Positions 1 through 10,379 of a stretch of 64,000 nucleotides of DNA are shown here, in pieces. Position 1 is the stretch's first letter, and every line of letters starts with the position of its first letter. The DNA lies in the NCBI GenBank assembly GCA_023846275.1, contig JAIUJO010000071.1:270249-334248 (forward strand), given 5' to 3'. Under the pieces are notes generated by a model. That model saw only the letters and a list, made by a program, of their open reading frames with translations. It made no database searches and had not been told where the DNA came from. The DNA is from Vanilla planifolia (taxonomy: Eukaryota > Streptophyta > Magnoliopsida > Asparagales > Orchidaceae). The position numbers were made by a program, and so were the translations under genes.

Positions 1-3000
1 ATTCACAAACACACATGCAACATACATGTGTTTACACATGCACACAATGCACACCCATGCACACATGCATGTGCACACACTCGGTCACACACATGCACGT
101 GCATACACACACACATATGCACACAGACATACACATATGTACACATACACATGTACATATGCGCACACACTCACACATGCACACATCGAAAGACATGCAC
201 AAATAGTCACACACACCCACACACACACATGCCCATGGACACATACACACATGCATGCATAAAATAAACCTATATCAGCACACACATGCACACACACACA
301 CACATACACATGAGTGGCACATATACCCAAATCCAACCAAGCACACATACACACACACATATCCATGCACCATGCACTCATGAACATTTGCACACATGCA
401 TATTACCACACACATCCCCAAACATGCACACATTCACATGTGTCCACATGCAAACCTAAACACAGACATATGCAAATACACATACACACGCAAACATGAA
501 CAAATACATGAACTCAAAGCCACTCATACATGCACAGGCATGCATATAAACATGCACATAGACATGCACAAATACATGCACGCACTCACATAGAAATACA
601 TATGAACACATGCAATCGCGTACACACACATGAATGCACACACAAATGTGCATGTAAGAACATGCATATGCATACACACACATACAAAAACACATCTACA
701 CACACACATAAACCCACACACATGCACATGTGTGGGAGTGTGCATGCATGAATGAACACATGTACATAGATGTAGACACAGACACACATACATGTACATG
801 CACATATGCATAGAACAATGCATACACTCCAGTACACAGACATATGCAGATGCATATAAATACATAAGAATACACATGCACACACTTATGCAAACATCAC
901 AAACACATGCACATGCTTGAATACACACACATAGATGCATACTCACACATCTATTCATATGTGCATATGCACATAAACAAACATACACACTCTCACACAT
1001 GCACACATAGGCATGTGCATACATGTACATAAACATTCACGAACTAAGACACATGTATTCACCCACCCACACATATGCACATATACACATAGACACACAC
1101 ATTCACATACACACACATCCACACACACCCATAGATCCTCACCCCCTATACACATGCCCACACAACCCTCTCACACATAAACAAGCATACACACGTGCAC
1201 ACACACACAAGCACACACAAACACAAAAGCACATGCATGCACACACACTTGCGCATATCCACCTATGCACAAACAAGCATATGCACTCACAAATACATGA
1301 ACTCAAAAAGGAACACATGCATACATAATCACATGCACATAAACACATATGCAAAACCATATGCACATCAAATCACAAGCTCAATCAAGCACACACACTC
1401 ACAAGCACACACGTGTGTACATATAAATAAACAAGCAAGAGCAAGCAAATGCACATGGATAAATATATGCATACACTCACACACACAAGCACACAAACTC
1501 ACATATGGACAACACATATACACTCATATATATAGGTAAAGCATACATATGCATGCATATGCAAACATACACAAATACACAAAACACACACATACACTCA
1601 AACACACTAATGCACGCACACACATATACAATCATACACATGTACCAAAACATACATACAAACACAAAAATGCACCTACACATGCTCACATGCACATAGG
1701 CACACATGCATGCACACCCACACACAAACACACATGCATGCACATGCATACATATAGATGTGCACACACCCACACACACTCATGCCCACACACATACTCA
1801 CCATCATATGTACACCACACATAAAAAATTACAAAATCACACACATGCACACATAAATGTACGCATAAAGACACATGTATGCACATGCACACAAAAATAT
1901 AGATGCACATGCAAGCTCACAAACATTATCATAGACATACATGGACATGCTAAAACAAATGCACACATCCACATAGACACTTACACACACACGCATGCAC
2001 ACAAACACATACACATATAGAAACAAGCACACTTCATAGTTACACTCATACACAAGCACACACACATACAGAAATTTATGAACATGAACACAAGCATGCA
2101 CACATGTACATAAAAGAACCCATGAACATAGATGTACACAAACACATGCACACATGTTGATGCATTTGCACAAACACATACATATAGGCAGGGAAAAACC
2201 TAATGCATGCACACAAAAAATACACTCCCACACATACATGCACAGACATGCATGCACACATGGACACACACATGCACATGCATAAGGATTCACACACATA
2301 AACACAGACACATGCACACAAACACACACACGTGCACATCCATGCATGTAAGCACATGAACACATGCACAAACATATGCCCACAAGCACAAACACACAAA
2401 CACATGTCCATACGCACATGCATACACATGTAGTCATGCACACACTCACGCACACACACATACACATGAACAAAATCACACAAACACATATGCACTAACA
2501 CACACACATGAACAGGTATGCACACTCAATTACATACATGCACAAATACTCATGCTAACACACATCCTCATGCACACCTACACATATATGCACATACTTG
2601 CAAATATATACACACACACACACATGCAAGCACATATGCATTCAGATACATGCACACTTGCACATGCATGAACACACCCACATGTGCACACACTTGCACA
2701 GTCACACAAATACATAAACATAAACATGAACATACACACACACATGTGTACACTCTAACCAAACACACACAAGTACATACACACATACACAAACTAAGAA
2801 ACATTCACACACTAACACACATACATGTGCACAAATGCACACATACATATACATTAATACAAACACAGACACACAAATGCACGCATATGCATGCGAACAC
2901 ACAAAGATGTGCACACTAACACCTATATTCACACATGCATTCACACAAACACACACATAAAGATACATGCACACATATACAAATGAACACACACACACAC

Positions 3001-4147
3001 ATGCATACACATATGCACAAACTCACACACATAACAATACATACACAGAATGCACCTACAAAATTGTGTGTACATGCACACACACTTACACACGTGCATG
3101 CTTGCATGCACACACACACACACGCACATATTTGTGCTTGCATAAACATATAAGCACTCACGTCTGCATGAATAAGCACACTTATGAACACATACTTGCA
3201 CACACATCATGCAAATGAATACGCACAAACATACATGCACACACATGTACGTATTCACACATATGCACATGCACACACATGTATAGAGACATATGCATGC
3301 AACTATGCAGACACTACATGTACATGAAACCACACACATGCAAACACACCCACCTACAAACACACATAGACATGCACAATCGTACACACACATATAGTCA
3401 CACATGCACATGTGAACAGGCATGTACAGGCTCAAGCACACATATGCATAGACACATACATGAACACAAGAACACATGCGTACACTACCACACAGACACA
3501 CATGGACAACATAGATAGATGCACAAACAGGTGAGCACACACGCACAAACATAAGGGCATATAAAATCATGAACACACACACACATGTGCACCCATGCAC
3601 ATTTATGCACATCCATAACCCACACACCAAATGCACACACATGCTTACACACTCAAATGCACACGCACTCATGCATATGTACACACAAGTAGACACACAT
3701 GTGTACACATGTACACACATGCTTATGAACACACACACACACATGTAAACACCAATACATGCCCACTTGCATCTAGGCACTCATATGCACACGAACAAGC
3801 AAATACATATGCATAACACACACACTTGCATCGTTGCACGCATGCACACACAAAAAATGCACACAAATTTACACTTACATTTACATACATGCACAAATAT
3901 AAATCTTCATGTACCCACACATAGACACACGTGCATGCATGAATACATATAAGTGTATGCACAAACACATGCATGCCCATACATATGTATAATCATGCAC
4001 ACATACATAAACATGCATGTGTAAAAGTACACACAAGCAAAGATAACCATACACCTATATAGTACATATGTATGCACACACACACACACACATACACACA
4101 CAAATACACACACAAACATGTTCACAAGCACACACACACATGCACAT
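1..4147 (+). repeat. CA-rich degenerate satellite with CATGCA words
   Basis: About 4.1 kb made almost wholly of CACA, CATGCA, ACATATGC, CATGTG and similar words with irregular spacing. No single fixed period is visible. The + strand is the CA strand throughout, so this is one directional low-complexity tract and not several independent microsatellites. Most words alternate pyrimidine and purine strictly (for example CACACATGCACACA), the sequence type known to favour left-handed Z-DNA. The purest CA runs lie near 3105-3123 and at 4075-4092. Stop codons are rare in several frames because the words contain few TAA, TAG or TGA triplets. This produces long His/Thr-rich (+) and Cys/Val/Met-rich (-) reading frames that I do not regard as genes. 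No promoter, RNA gene or transposon remnant was seen inside. Confidence 0.95.
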
Positions 4148-4170
4148 ATTTAACAATTAATAAGTGATAT
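4142..4170. other. Junction between CA satellite and 7-kb tandem array
   Basis: The CA words end in ...CACATGCACATA at about 4148. A short AT-rich piece follows (tttaacaattaataagtgat). From 4170 the sequence matches the interior of every later unit, starting with TTAAAAATTAAATATATATG. At the later unit joins the same words are preceded by GTTTTGT, so homology stops abruptly here. The array therefore starts inside the unit, in the tail after RNase H. No target-site duplication or LTR end is visible at this edge. Confidence 0.8.
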
Positions 4171-4282
4171 TAAAAATTAAATATATATGCTCACCCTTAC
4201 TTCATGCTCACTTTACTAAATTCTATCTCTCACTTATCTAAACAAGAATCATTCACTCCTTTTGACACCATAAAAAAGGGAT

Positions 4283-4304
4283 GTGTAATTTATATAAATT
4301 ACAC
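4283..4304. repeat. Perfect 22-bp AT-rich palindrome (in each unit)
   Basis: GTGTAATTTAT is followed at once by its exact reverse complement, giving 22 bp of dyad symmetry with no loop. It recurs at 11246-11267, 18243-18264, 25202-25223, 38585-38606, 45585-45606, 52011-52032 and 59011-59032. At 32159-32180 one substitution breaks it. It lies about 10 bp from the left breakpoint of the 574-bp deletion. It may simply be part of the copia 3' tail. Confidence 0.9.
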
Positions 4305-4319
4305 CTAATTGTTTTCTTA

Positions 4320-4800
4320 TGATTTAAAATTACTTTGTTGGAATGACTTAGTAAATATGTTGACCAATTCTTATTGGTAGGAACATATTCAAATTCTATT
4401 AAGCCTTTGGCTTCTTGATCTCAAATAAAATGATATTTTATCGATGTGCTCGGTCCTAAAATGATGAACTTGATTCTATGTTAAGGCCAAGGAAGTGGTA
4501 GTATTAATTCAAATTGGAATATATGAGAGATATAAAGCATAATCATCAAGTTATTGTCTTAACCATAATACTAGGGCAACACAACTCTTGGCTATTACAT
4601 GGTTTTTGTGGTCGATAGGGATATGCAATTTTGCTTCTTACTTAACCATGAAATTAGACAATTTCTTAGGAATTTTCATATACCTAAGGTACTTTTCTTA
4701 TTTACCGTAACACCTACAAAGTTTGAATCTATGTAATCTATAAGATCACTTCAAAAAATATTTTTATTGTATTACACACTAGAATTCATTGTACATTTTA
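4320..4800 (-). pseudogene. RNase H remnant of copia pol (unit 1)
   Basis: RNase H removes the RNA strand during reverse transcription. On the minus strand I read DYIDSNFVGV (family pattern YSDADWAG), KKSTLG, then ISWLSKKQNCISLST (family pattern VSWxSKKQxxVALST) at about 4611-4659. Further on come HHFRTEHID and NIFTKSF (family LADIFTKPL) near 4330-4365. The usual AEAEY glutamate motif reads TKTM followed by two stops, so an active-site acid is gone. Many stops and at least one frame change are present. The region is missing from units 5 and 7 through the 574-bp deletion. Confidence 0.85.
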
Positions 4801-4809
4801 AATGCTTGA

Positions 4810-5790
4810 AAGTTAATTTTACTATCCTTATATGTCTTTCCTTAGGATTTGATTAGAATCTAGTATATAAGCCAACACTAAAAATTTCTCTAATCTACTT
4901 TTTGTGAGATATAGTAATGTTCGAATAAGATCTCCATAAAGTTTTTGATTAATTGGTTTCCTAATTTTATCAAATTCTAAATGGATTAATTGATTTATTA
5001 AAATCTTTCTATGTTTCATATTTTTATAGCCAAATTTCTTGAATAATTCTTTTAAATACTTAGTTTGAGTAATACAAACCTTATCTTTTAATTTCTTAAT
5101 TCGTAATCCTAAGAAAAGTTCTTCTTACCCATCATATTCATCTCAAACTCTTGTGTCATTAAGTAGCTAAATTCATTATACATATTTTAATTTATGCTTT
5201 CAAACATTATTTCATCAATATAAACTTTTACAAGCAATAAATTATCATTTAAGGATTTTAGGAATAATATGGCATCCACTTTTCCTTTCCTAGAACCACT
5301 ATTAATGAGATAACTACTCAATCTATGATACCTTGCATGGGGAGCTTGCTTAAGCTAGTAAAGTGTCTTCTTAAGCTTATATACATAATCACCATGTGCA
5401 TGAGTCACAAAATTAGTGGGTTATTCTACATTCATATATTCTTTTATTATCTCTTTTAAAAATTTACTTTTTACATCAATTTAAAATATTTTCAAATTTT
5501 TATGACAAGAATATATTAAGAGAAGTTTAATACCTTTAATCTTTTTATAGGTGAAAATGACTCCTCAAAATGTATACGTTCAACTTGATTATAACCCTTA
5601 GTAACAAGTTTAGTTTTGTTTTTAATGGTCACTCTATTTTCCTTAAATTTATTTGAATACCCATTTGGTTCCAATTACTTATTAAACACTAGGCTTATGA
5701 ACTAATTTGCATAATTTGTTTCTTTCAAATTGATCTAATTTTTCATTCATTGCTTGAACCCAGTAGTCATCCTTAAGTGAATCTTCTATA
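4810..5790 (-). pseudogene. Reverse transcriptase (RVT_2 type) remnant (unit 1)
   Basis: Copia-type reverse transcriptase. From the N-terminus I see WVQAMNEKLDQFERNKL near 5765-5700, [22 protein letters not shown] (family MDVKSAFLNG, catalytic Asp kept), DYVYKLKKTLY-stop-LKQAP (family YKLKKALYGLKQAP) near 5385-5320, and VYIDEIM at 5205-5225 (family VYVDDII). The catalytic pair of YVDD is thus changed to YIDE at 5211-5222. The C-terminal part is open over 4828-5019 and includes KLYGDLI and LLYLTKSR (family KLYRGMIGSLLYLTASRPD). Internal stops and frameshifts exclude activity. Confidence 0.92.
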
Positions 5791-6200
5791 GATACTAATT
5801 TTATGAAAGATACAAATGCACCATGACTAATTTCTTTAATAAAAGCTCTTGTCTTAACAATTTGATTAACATCTCCTATTATTAATTCTTTTGGTTGTGA
5901 ATCTTGATACTTCCAACCTTTAGGCAATTGATGACTAATCTCTTCTCCTTTTTTACTTTCAATTTTTTCTTCATCCTCTTTTAAGTGTAAGTTTTTTAAA
6001 GACTTTATCTCTTCATGAAATTTTTTATTATTTATCTCTTGAATAGACTCATAAAATATTACATGCATTATCTCCTTTACTTTTTTGAAAAGAGTATCCA
6101 AATAGAATTGTTATACTTACTTTTTCATCAAACTTATTCATGTTGAGTCTTTTATTATTAAGAAGGGTACATTTACACCCAAAATATATGAAAGTAGCTA
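5790..6200 (-). pseudogene. Integrase C-terminus and INT-RT linker (unit 1, 36 bp missing)
   Basis: Encodes the relic of the integrase C-terminal region and the acidic linker ahead of reverse transcriptase. ISHQLPKGWKY, IIGDVNQIVKTRAF and SLKDDYW fit the plant copia linker (family pattern QIIGDxxxGVxTR). The frame 5682-6101 spans it. Compared with unit 2 and units 5-9, a 36-bp block is missing at about 6088, where ACTTTTTTG joins AAAAGAGTATCC directly. This removes the YRIYN segment of the conserved FGCKC...KFDEK...FGY...YRIYN region. Units 3 and 4 share the loss. Confidence 0.85.
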
Positions 6201-6359
6201 ACATTTGGCCCCTTATTTGTAAAACATTACTAAGAAGTTTTCTTAAGTATTGGCCTTAAAAAATTAATTCTATTTATAATATAAAAATTTGTATCATTTT
6301 CCTCCACCCAAAGATACTTTGGTAGACTGCATCTAGCCAACATTGTTCTACCAATTTCT

Positions 6360-6705
6360 ACGAAGTTTTTATTCTTTCATTATACAATCCCATTTTGTTA
6401 AGGTATATAAGGACATATAAATTGATGTCTGATTCTCTTTCCTTTGCAATAATCATAGAAATCATTATTCTTAAATTCACAACTATTATCACTTTGTATA
6501 CAAGTAAATTTTAGATTGGTTTGTTTTTTTATCTTTTTTATTAAATTAATAAAATTTTCAAAGGTCTCACCCTTACTCTTAAGAAATACAACACATGCAT
6601 ATCTAAAAACGTCATTAATAGTCACAAATCCACATTTCTTTCCACCTAAAGTCAAGAGTGTATGGGTCCAAAGAGGTCTAAACAAACTCCCTAAAGGTCT
6701 ACTAA
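6360..6705 (-). pseudogene. Integrase catalytic core remnant (unit 1)
   Basis: The DDE integrase joins element DNA to the host chromosome. The open part (6398-6685) reads LGGKKCGFVTINDVFRYACV, FLKSKGETFENF and CIQSDNSCEF, which match the rve core (family SRYTWVFFL and IRSDHGGEF). The second catalytic Asp (in QSDN) is kept. The first Asp lies in LDLFGP but in a different frame, because one base is missing next to it. The third acid is lost: the family word NGVVERKN reads NGIV-stop-stop-KN at about 6390-6375. The same double stop is in every unit. Confidence 0.9.
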
Positions 6706-6950
6706 TGGTTAAGCCATCTTTTAATTTAGAGGAAGATTTAACTTGCTTTCCTTTTTGACATGATTCACATATTTTTTCAATTAGTTTTGTTTGGTTTAGG
6801 AAGATCTCTACCTATATTTAAATTTCTTATTTTCTTTATAATAAAATAGCTACATGACTTAGTCTCCTATGCCATAAATTATTCTCATTTAAATGTGTAA
6901 CAAGATACTCTAGTCTTTTAACTTCTAGTTGATCAAACTTAATCATATAA
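6705..6950 (-). pseudogene. GAG-pre-integrase zinc-binding region remnant (unit 1)
   Basis: The minus strand reads NNLWHRRLSH and, after several stops, CESCQKGKQVKSS followed by KDGLTISRP. This fits the copia GAG-pre-integrase HHCC module (family LWHRRLGH and CxxCQxGKQ). All four metal ligands (His, His, Cys, Cys) are still visible, although stop codons separate the two halves. It sits directly upstream of the integrase core, as expected. Confidence 0.85.
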
Positions 6951-7049
6951 ATGTCACTTTATCTTCTATCAAATAGTAATACATAATTATCTATTGATTT
7001 TTTGTAATATTGAGTATCCAAATTAACAAAATAACCATTATCATATAAT

Positions 7050-7240
7050 TGTCTAATACTAATTAAATTAAATTCTAATCTATCATTAGGCATACCTATA
7101 TTACCAATTCCAATTATCTTTTCTTAGAATTGTCCCTTAGTGTTACCCATTTATTTGGTCAATATTCTATTGATACAAATTTTGATCTCTCTCTAGTCAA
7201 ATGTCATGAGCATCTACTATCCAACACCCAAGACCTAAAT
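7050..7240 (-). pseudogene. Aspartic protease remnant (unit 1)
   Basis: The retropepsin relic reads WVLDSRCS-stop-HLTRERSKF, then KWVTLRDNSKK. The plant copia family reads WYLDSGCSRHMTGDKSLF and VTFGDNSKG. The catalytic motif D-S-G has become D-S-R at about 7213-7224, a G-to-A type change (GGA to AGA), and a stop follows two residues later. Identical in all units inspected. Confidence 0.87.
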
Positions 7241-7441
7241 CTTCATTTTGTTCTATACGTATTACTACATAAATTAAATAAATATTAACTTCTTAATCAT
7301 AAAATATAACTCTTACTTGCTTAGTTTATATTCTTTCTTGTACACATAATTTCTAAGTATATTATTTCTAACTTATGAATGTTTTCAATACATCATATCT
7401 CCAAACCACAATTATGGAGACAACTTATGTTAATATTTTTA

Positions 7442-7805
7442 TTATTTAACATTGGGAACCCAAGCAAGCTTGGATTGGATATTAATATTCACAACAAAAG
7501 AATTCATAATATCAATTTTAATTACTGATTTGAAACATGATTTTAAAGAAGAAAAGTTCTTAATTTTACAATCCTTGATGGTATGCCATTTTTTTATAAT
7601 AATAAAATTGTGTATTATTTGAAAAGTTTTGCATGTATTTAAAATTACACATATCATTATGTTTAGAAAAGTAAACACCTTGTGAAGTATTAGAAAAGTT
7701 TGCATGTTTAGGAAAGCAGATTTTTATTTTTAAACTAGTAATTTCCACTTTCAAAAAAGAATTCTCAATAATCATTGAAATTGTTTCATCACAAATTTGA
7801 AGCAT
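7442..7805 (-). pseudogene. Gag-protease linker with decayed second zinc knuckle (unit 1)
   Basis: Two overlapping open stretches (7566-7805 and 7442-7705) are the two halves of one ancestral frame split by a one-base indel in the A-run near 7590. Together they give a gag tail with a CCHC knuckle: FYYYKK in one frame and WHTIKDCKIKN in the next. The two leading cysteines have become tyrosines, and the last His and Cys remain. LAWVPNVK near 7445 fits the VWVPKG word that commonly follows in plant copia gag. No separate protein is implied. Confidence 0.75.
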
Positions 7806-8156
7806 TTTTTTTTCTTGTTCTCATCTTGTTTCATAAAACAAATCTCAAAGATCAATATTTTCTTTGTAAAACTTTTTTAATGTTTAATGTACACACATTA
7901 AAGAAGTTAAATTACTAATAAATTCTGTGTAATTATTTTTACGAACATCATAAGGCCAAGAGCTTACCTCATTGTCTTCTTTTTTACTAAATGTGCTTCA
8001 ATCAACATTTGCCATGAAGCACAAAATCCCTTCGTTCTTACTATTTGAAGTTGTAGGGTTAGAATCTTCTAAAGCACTCCAAGTAGCTTGAAAGGCTTTC
8101 ATCTTCTTTATTCTATTCTATTTCTCATATTTTCTTTTAGTGTTTGTGAGTTGTGG

Positions 8157-8198
8157 ACAATCTCGTATAATATGGCTCGTTTAACCATAATTATAATA
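8157..8198 (-). pseudogene. First gag zinc knuckle, decayed (unit 1)
   Basis: The minus strand reads YYNYG-stop-TSHIIRDC, a CX2CX4HX4C knuckle with both leading Cys changed to Tyr (TGT to TAT) and one stop. His and the last Cys are kept. PQLTNTKRK follows, as in plant copia gag (family CPxLK). Such knuckles bind the element RNA during packaging. The same lesions occur in the other units. Confidence 0.85.
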
Positions 8199-8199
8199 C

Positions 8200-9055
8200 C
8201 TTGGTGCCTTTAGCTTCTCCCTTCTTTTCTTTTTTTTCTTATATACAAAACTTTTTGTCAAATTTTTTGCTAAGCTTTTAATTTGAAAATTTACGTCTTC
8301 CTCCAAATCAATAAAAGAGATGGATATAATCTGAATCTAAATCTTCCTTTCATGCTTTAAATGCCAATGGTTTCTCTTTTCTTGCCTCATGCTTTGGCTT
8401 GCAAATAGAATTCTGTTCTTCAACTCCTCTATTCATCTCAATTTTTGTTGTTAATAATTTTCCTAGTAGTTCATCCAATGGACCCTTATTTTTATCTTCG
8501 AGTGTCTTTATTATCATAATAAAGAGGATCATAATCTTTGGATAAATTCCTTAGTACCCTTTTTACAAGATCTTTATTAAAAAGTACTTTTCCAAGATTT
8601 GCTAATCCATTAGTAATATTAGTGATTTGAATAAACATCTTATTGTAATTTCTCTTGAATCTATTTTATATAGCTTATAACCATGTGTAAGAATATTTAA
8701 ATTTAATTTCTTTTACTTGCGAAGTTCTTCATAAGTAATTTTTGATTTTTTTTCCCAAACTTTATGTGTGGTATAAAAAATCATAACTTGATTAAATTCA
8801 CTTGGAGACATACTATAATGAAGGTACTTTAGTACTCTTGTATTAAGCTATGTCATTCTTCTTTGATCACTACTAAATTCACTAAAAGACTTCATTTTAT
8901 TTATTCATACCTCTATGTAAATCATATGATCTAGTAAGTACTTTCTAGTGTTCTAAATCAATTGAAAGAACAAAAGTTTTAAATAAATTTTTCTAATATA
9001 GATAAAAACTCACCCATGAATAATGGTGGGTAAACTAAAGAAGATCCTTCATCAA
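8200..9055 (-). pseudogene. Gag (UBN2-type) remnant (unit 1)
   Basis: Capsid-type gag. From the N-terminus I read DEGSSLVYPPLF near 9052-9020 (family SxxRPPLFDGxNYxxWK), SDQRRMT-stop-LNTRVLKYLHYSMSPSEFNQV near 8870-8790 (family LNAKAxNxLYCALSPSEFNRV), HKVWEK, and an open stretch 8350-8532 with TLEDKNKGPLDELLGKLLTTKIEMNR (key words PLDELLGKL). The latter matches the DLxxLxLDELIGSLxTYE motif. The start codon cannot be placed, because the natural ATG is not evident upstream of DEGSS. Confidence 0.83.
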
Positions 9056-9299
9056 GTGTCACAAACAATATTAATAGTGAATGAAGATATTAAAAAATTA
9101 AGAAGTAATTAATAAACAAGTATTTTGGAGAGCATGCAAAAATGATAAAAGAGAGATTTAAATTAGTATGAAATGAAAATGATAATTAAGAAAACTAAAC
9201 AAAATAATTAAAAAGGACAAGATGGATCATCCAAGTGATTTTACACACTTCTTATAGGAAACTTGGACTAATACTAATTGAAATAAAAACTAGTGTACG

Positions 9300-9560
9300 A
9301 ATCTCATAAGAGGGGGGTTAATTGCATACTTAGAAATAAATTTTTTTATTTTAAAGTAATTTATTTCTCAAAACTAATTTTATATTTATAAAAAGTATTG
9401 ACTATATATATATTATTTTTAAAAATAATAAGAAAAATGGAGATAAAAATTAAATTGAGATACAAGGATTTTTAGATGATTCAGTTCAAATTAAGACCTA
9501 CAGATCCCCCCAATTGAGATCAAGAAAAAACACCACTAATAAAAGGTTACAATTTGAGGT
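9300..9560 (+). other. G-run and AT-rich block with plant-repeat-like words
   Basis: AAGAGGGGGGTTAATTGCAT begins near 9308 (six G at 9312-9317). It is followed by about 130 bp of very AT-rich DNA, then GATTCAGTTC, GACCTACAGATCCCCCC and, further on, CACTAATAAAAGGTTACAA. From memory, plant dispersed repeats often show the series GAGGGGGGTGAATT ... GGTTC ... CCTAC ... AAGGTTACA in this order. That is recall, not a search, so I give it low weight. The block recurs in each unit with only a few changes. Confidence 0.4.
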
Positions 9561-9968
9561 TTTTTTTTATAGTTCTTCTCCAACCTACTAATGTTTACTA
9601 GTTCAACCATAACCTAAGCTTTTATGAGTTCAATCTTAACTTAATTTTTTTATGAGATTAAATCAAACTTGAGTTTTTAAGAATGTCAAGCCACCAAACT
9701 AAATAGAAAAGAAAATACAACAAGTTGAAAAAAATTCAATAAATTTATATACCTTCTTATATTATAGTTTAATGGAACAAGCTACAATGAGCTAAAATAT
9801 AAGCAAAGAAATGAGAATTTAAAAGTTTAGGCCTACAAGGATTGTTGGAAAATCTTGATGATTGAGAAGGAGATGTAGTTAGTTACTACTAGTAGAATTT
9901 ATGCCAATAGAATATTAAGCAGTGCTTTGTTAAGATCTCAAAGTTTCATTCAAGTTCATTAGTTATTC

Positions 9969-9977
9969 TATTTATAA
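9969..9977 (-). promoter_or_regulatory. Candidate TATA box of an LTR promoter (minus strand)
   Basis: The minus strand reads CCATTATAAATAGAAT, a good TATAAATAG match, roughly 0.9 kb upstream of the gag remnant and in the same orientation. An LTR promoter would be expected about here. The same word is present in other units (for example 16965-16973). With an AT content this high, chance matches are common, and no LTR ends were found. Confidence 0.3.
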
Positions 9978-10379
9978 TGGTTAGGTTATTTATAAAAAAA
10001 TTTTGATTCTAGGTGTTAGAATGTGCAGAAAGCTATTTGAAAAATTATTGCCAAAAAAACTTTAAAATGTTTTTACGAATATGCTAAAATATTTTTTTTA
10101 AAAATGGCTAATGCAATGACTAAATAATTAATAATTAGGTAGGATAGACTTGGGTCATTGGACCTGAATGAAGGTCATACAAATCATGAGATCCAATGTT
10201 AAATGAAGTAGAGGAGAGCTCCAATATGCAATCATCACAATATATGATTAGATGGTGCCTGGTGGTCCCAATTTTGGATGTAGATAGGCACAAGGGATTT
10301 TGTCCCACATTACAAATAAAGATAAGCATTTTGATTTCATAATTTTTTTGCATAAGAGTAGTATTCAAAGCTTAATTTG

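Larger units (their letters stand above)
4320..9055 (-). pseudogene. Unit 1: dead Ty1/copia gag-pol (reference copy)
   Basis: A retrotransposon polyprotein remnant broken by many stops and frameshifts. Reading on the minus strand from 9055 down, I recognise a copia gag (about 9055-7900), two CCHC zinc-knuckle relics (8157-8198 and about 7566-7610), an aspartic protease relic (about 7240-7050), GAG-pre-integrase (about 6950-6705), integrase core (about 6705-6360) and C-terminal region (about 6190-5790), reverse transcriptase (about 5790-4810) and RNase H (about 4800-4320). This is the copia order. Longest open stretches are 5682-6101, 6398-6685, 7442-7705, 7566-7805 and 4828-5019. Two knuckles in gag suggest the Sire/Maximus-like branch, but this is only tentative. 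No function remains; separate entries give the domains. Confidence 0.93.

Noticed and set aside
26-262. His/Thr-rich plus-strand reading frames across the CA tract
   Set aside because: CAC, ACA and CAT repeats read as His/Thr/Met in any organism. No start context or protein-like composition was seen.
2941-3780. 279-codon minus-strand reading frame rich in Cys, Val and Met, with similar long frames such as 524-1036 and 1829-2479
   Set aside because: They are by-products of the CA/ATGTG words, which rarely make stop codons. Composition is extreme, the frames overlap on both strands, and no domain is visible.
1-4147. CRISPR-like or telomere-like repeat array
   Set aside because: No constant repeat with unique spacers, and no TTTAGGG-type motif was found.
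6516-6758. 80-codon plus-strand frame, repeated at 13509-13757 and 20476-20718
   Set aside because: It lies antisense to the integrase and GAG-pre-integrase remnant and is explained as its shadow.
10302-10312. GTCCCACATTA, similar to the plant U-snRNA upstream element RTCCCACATCG
   Set aside because: Only 9 of 11 positions fit, and no U-snRNA sequence follows. Similar words are frequent in plant repeats.
10135-10368. 77-codon minus-strand frame in the unit 1 spacer
   Set aside because: Present only in unit 1 because other units have indels here, and no family is recognisable. Treated as chance.
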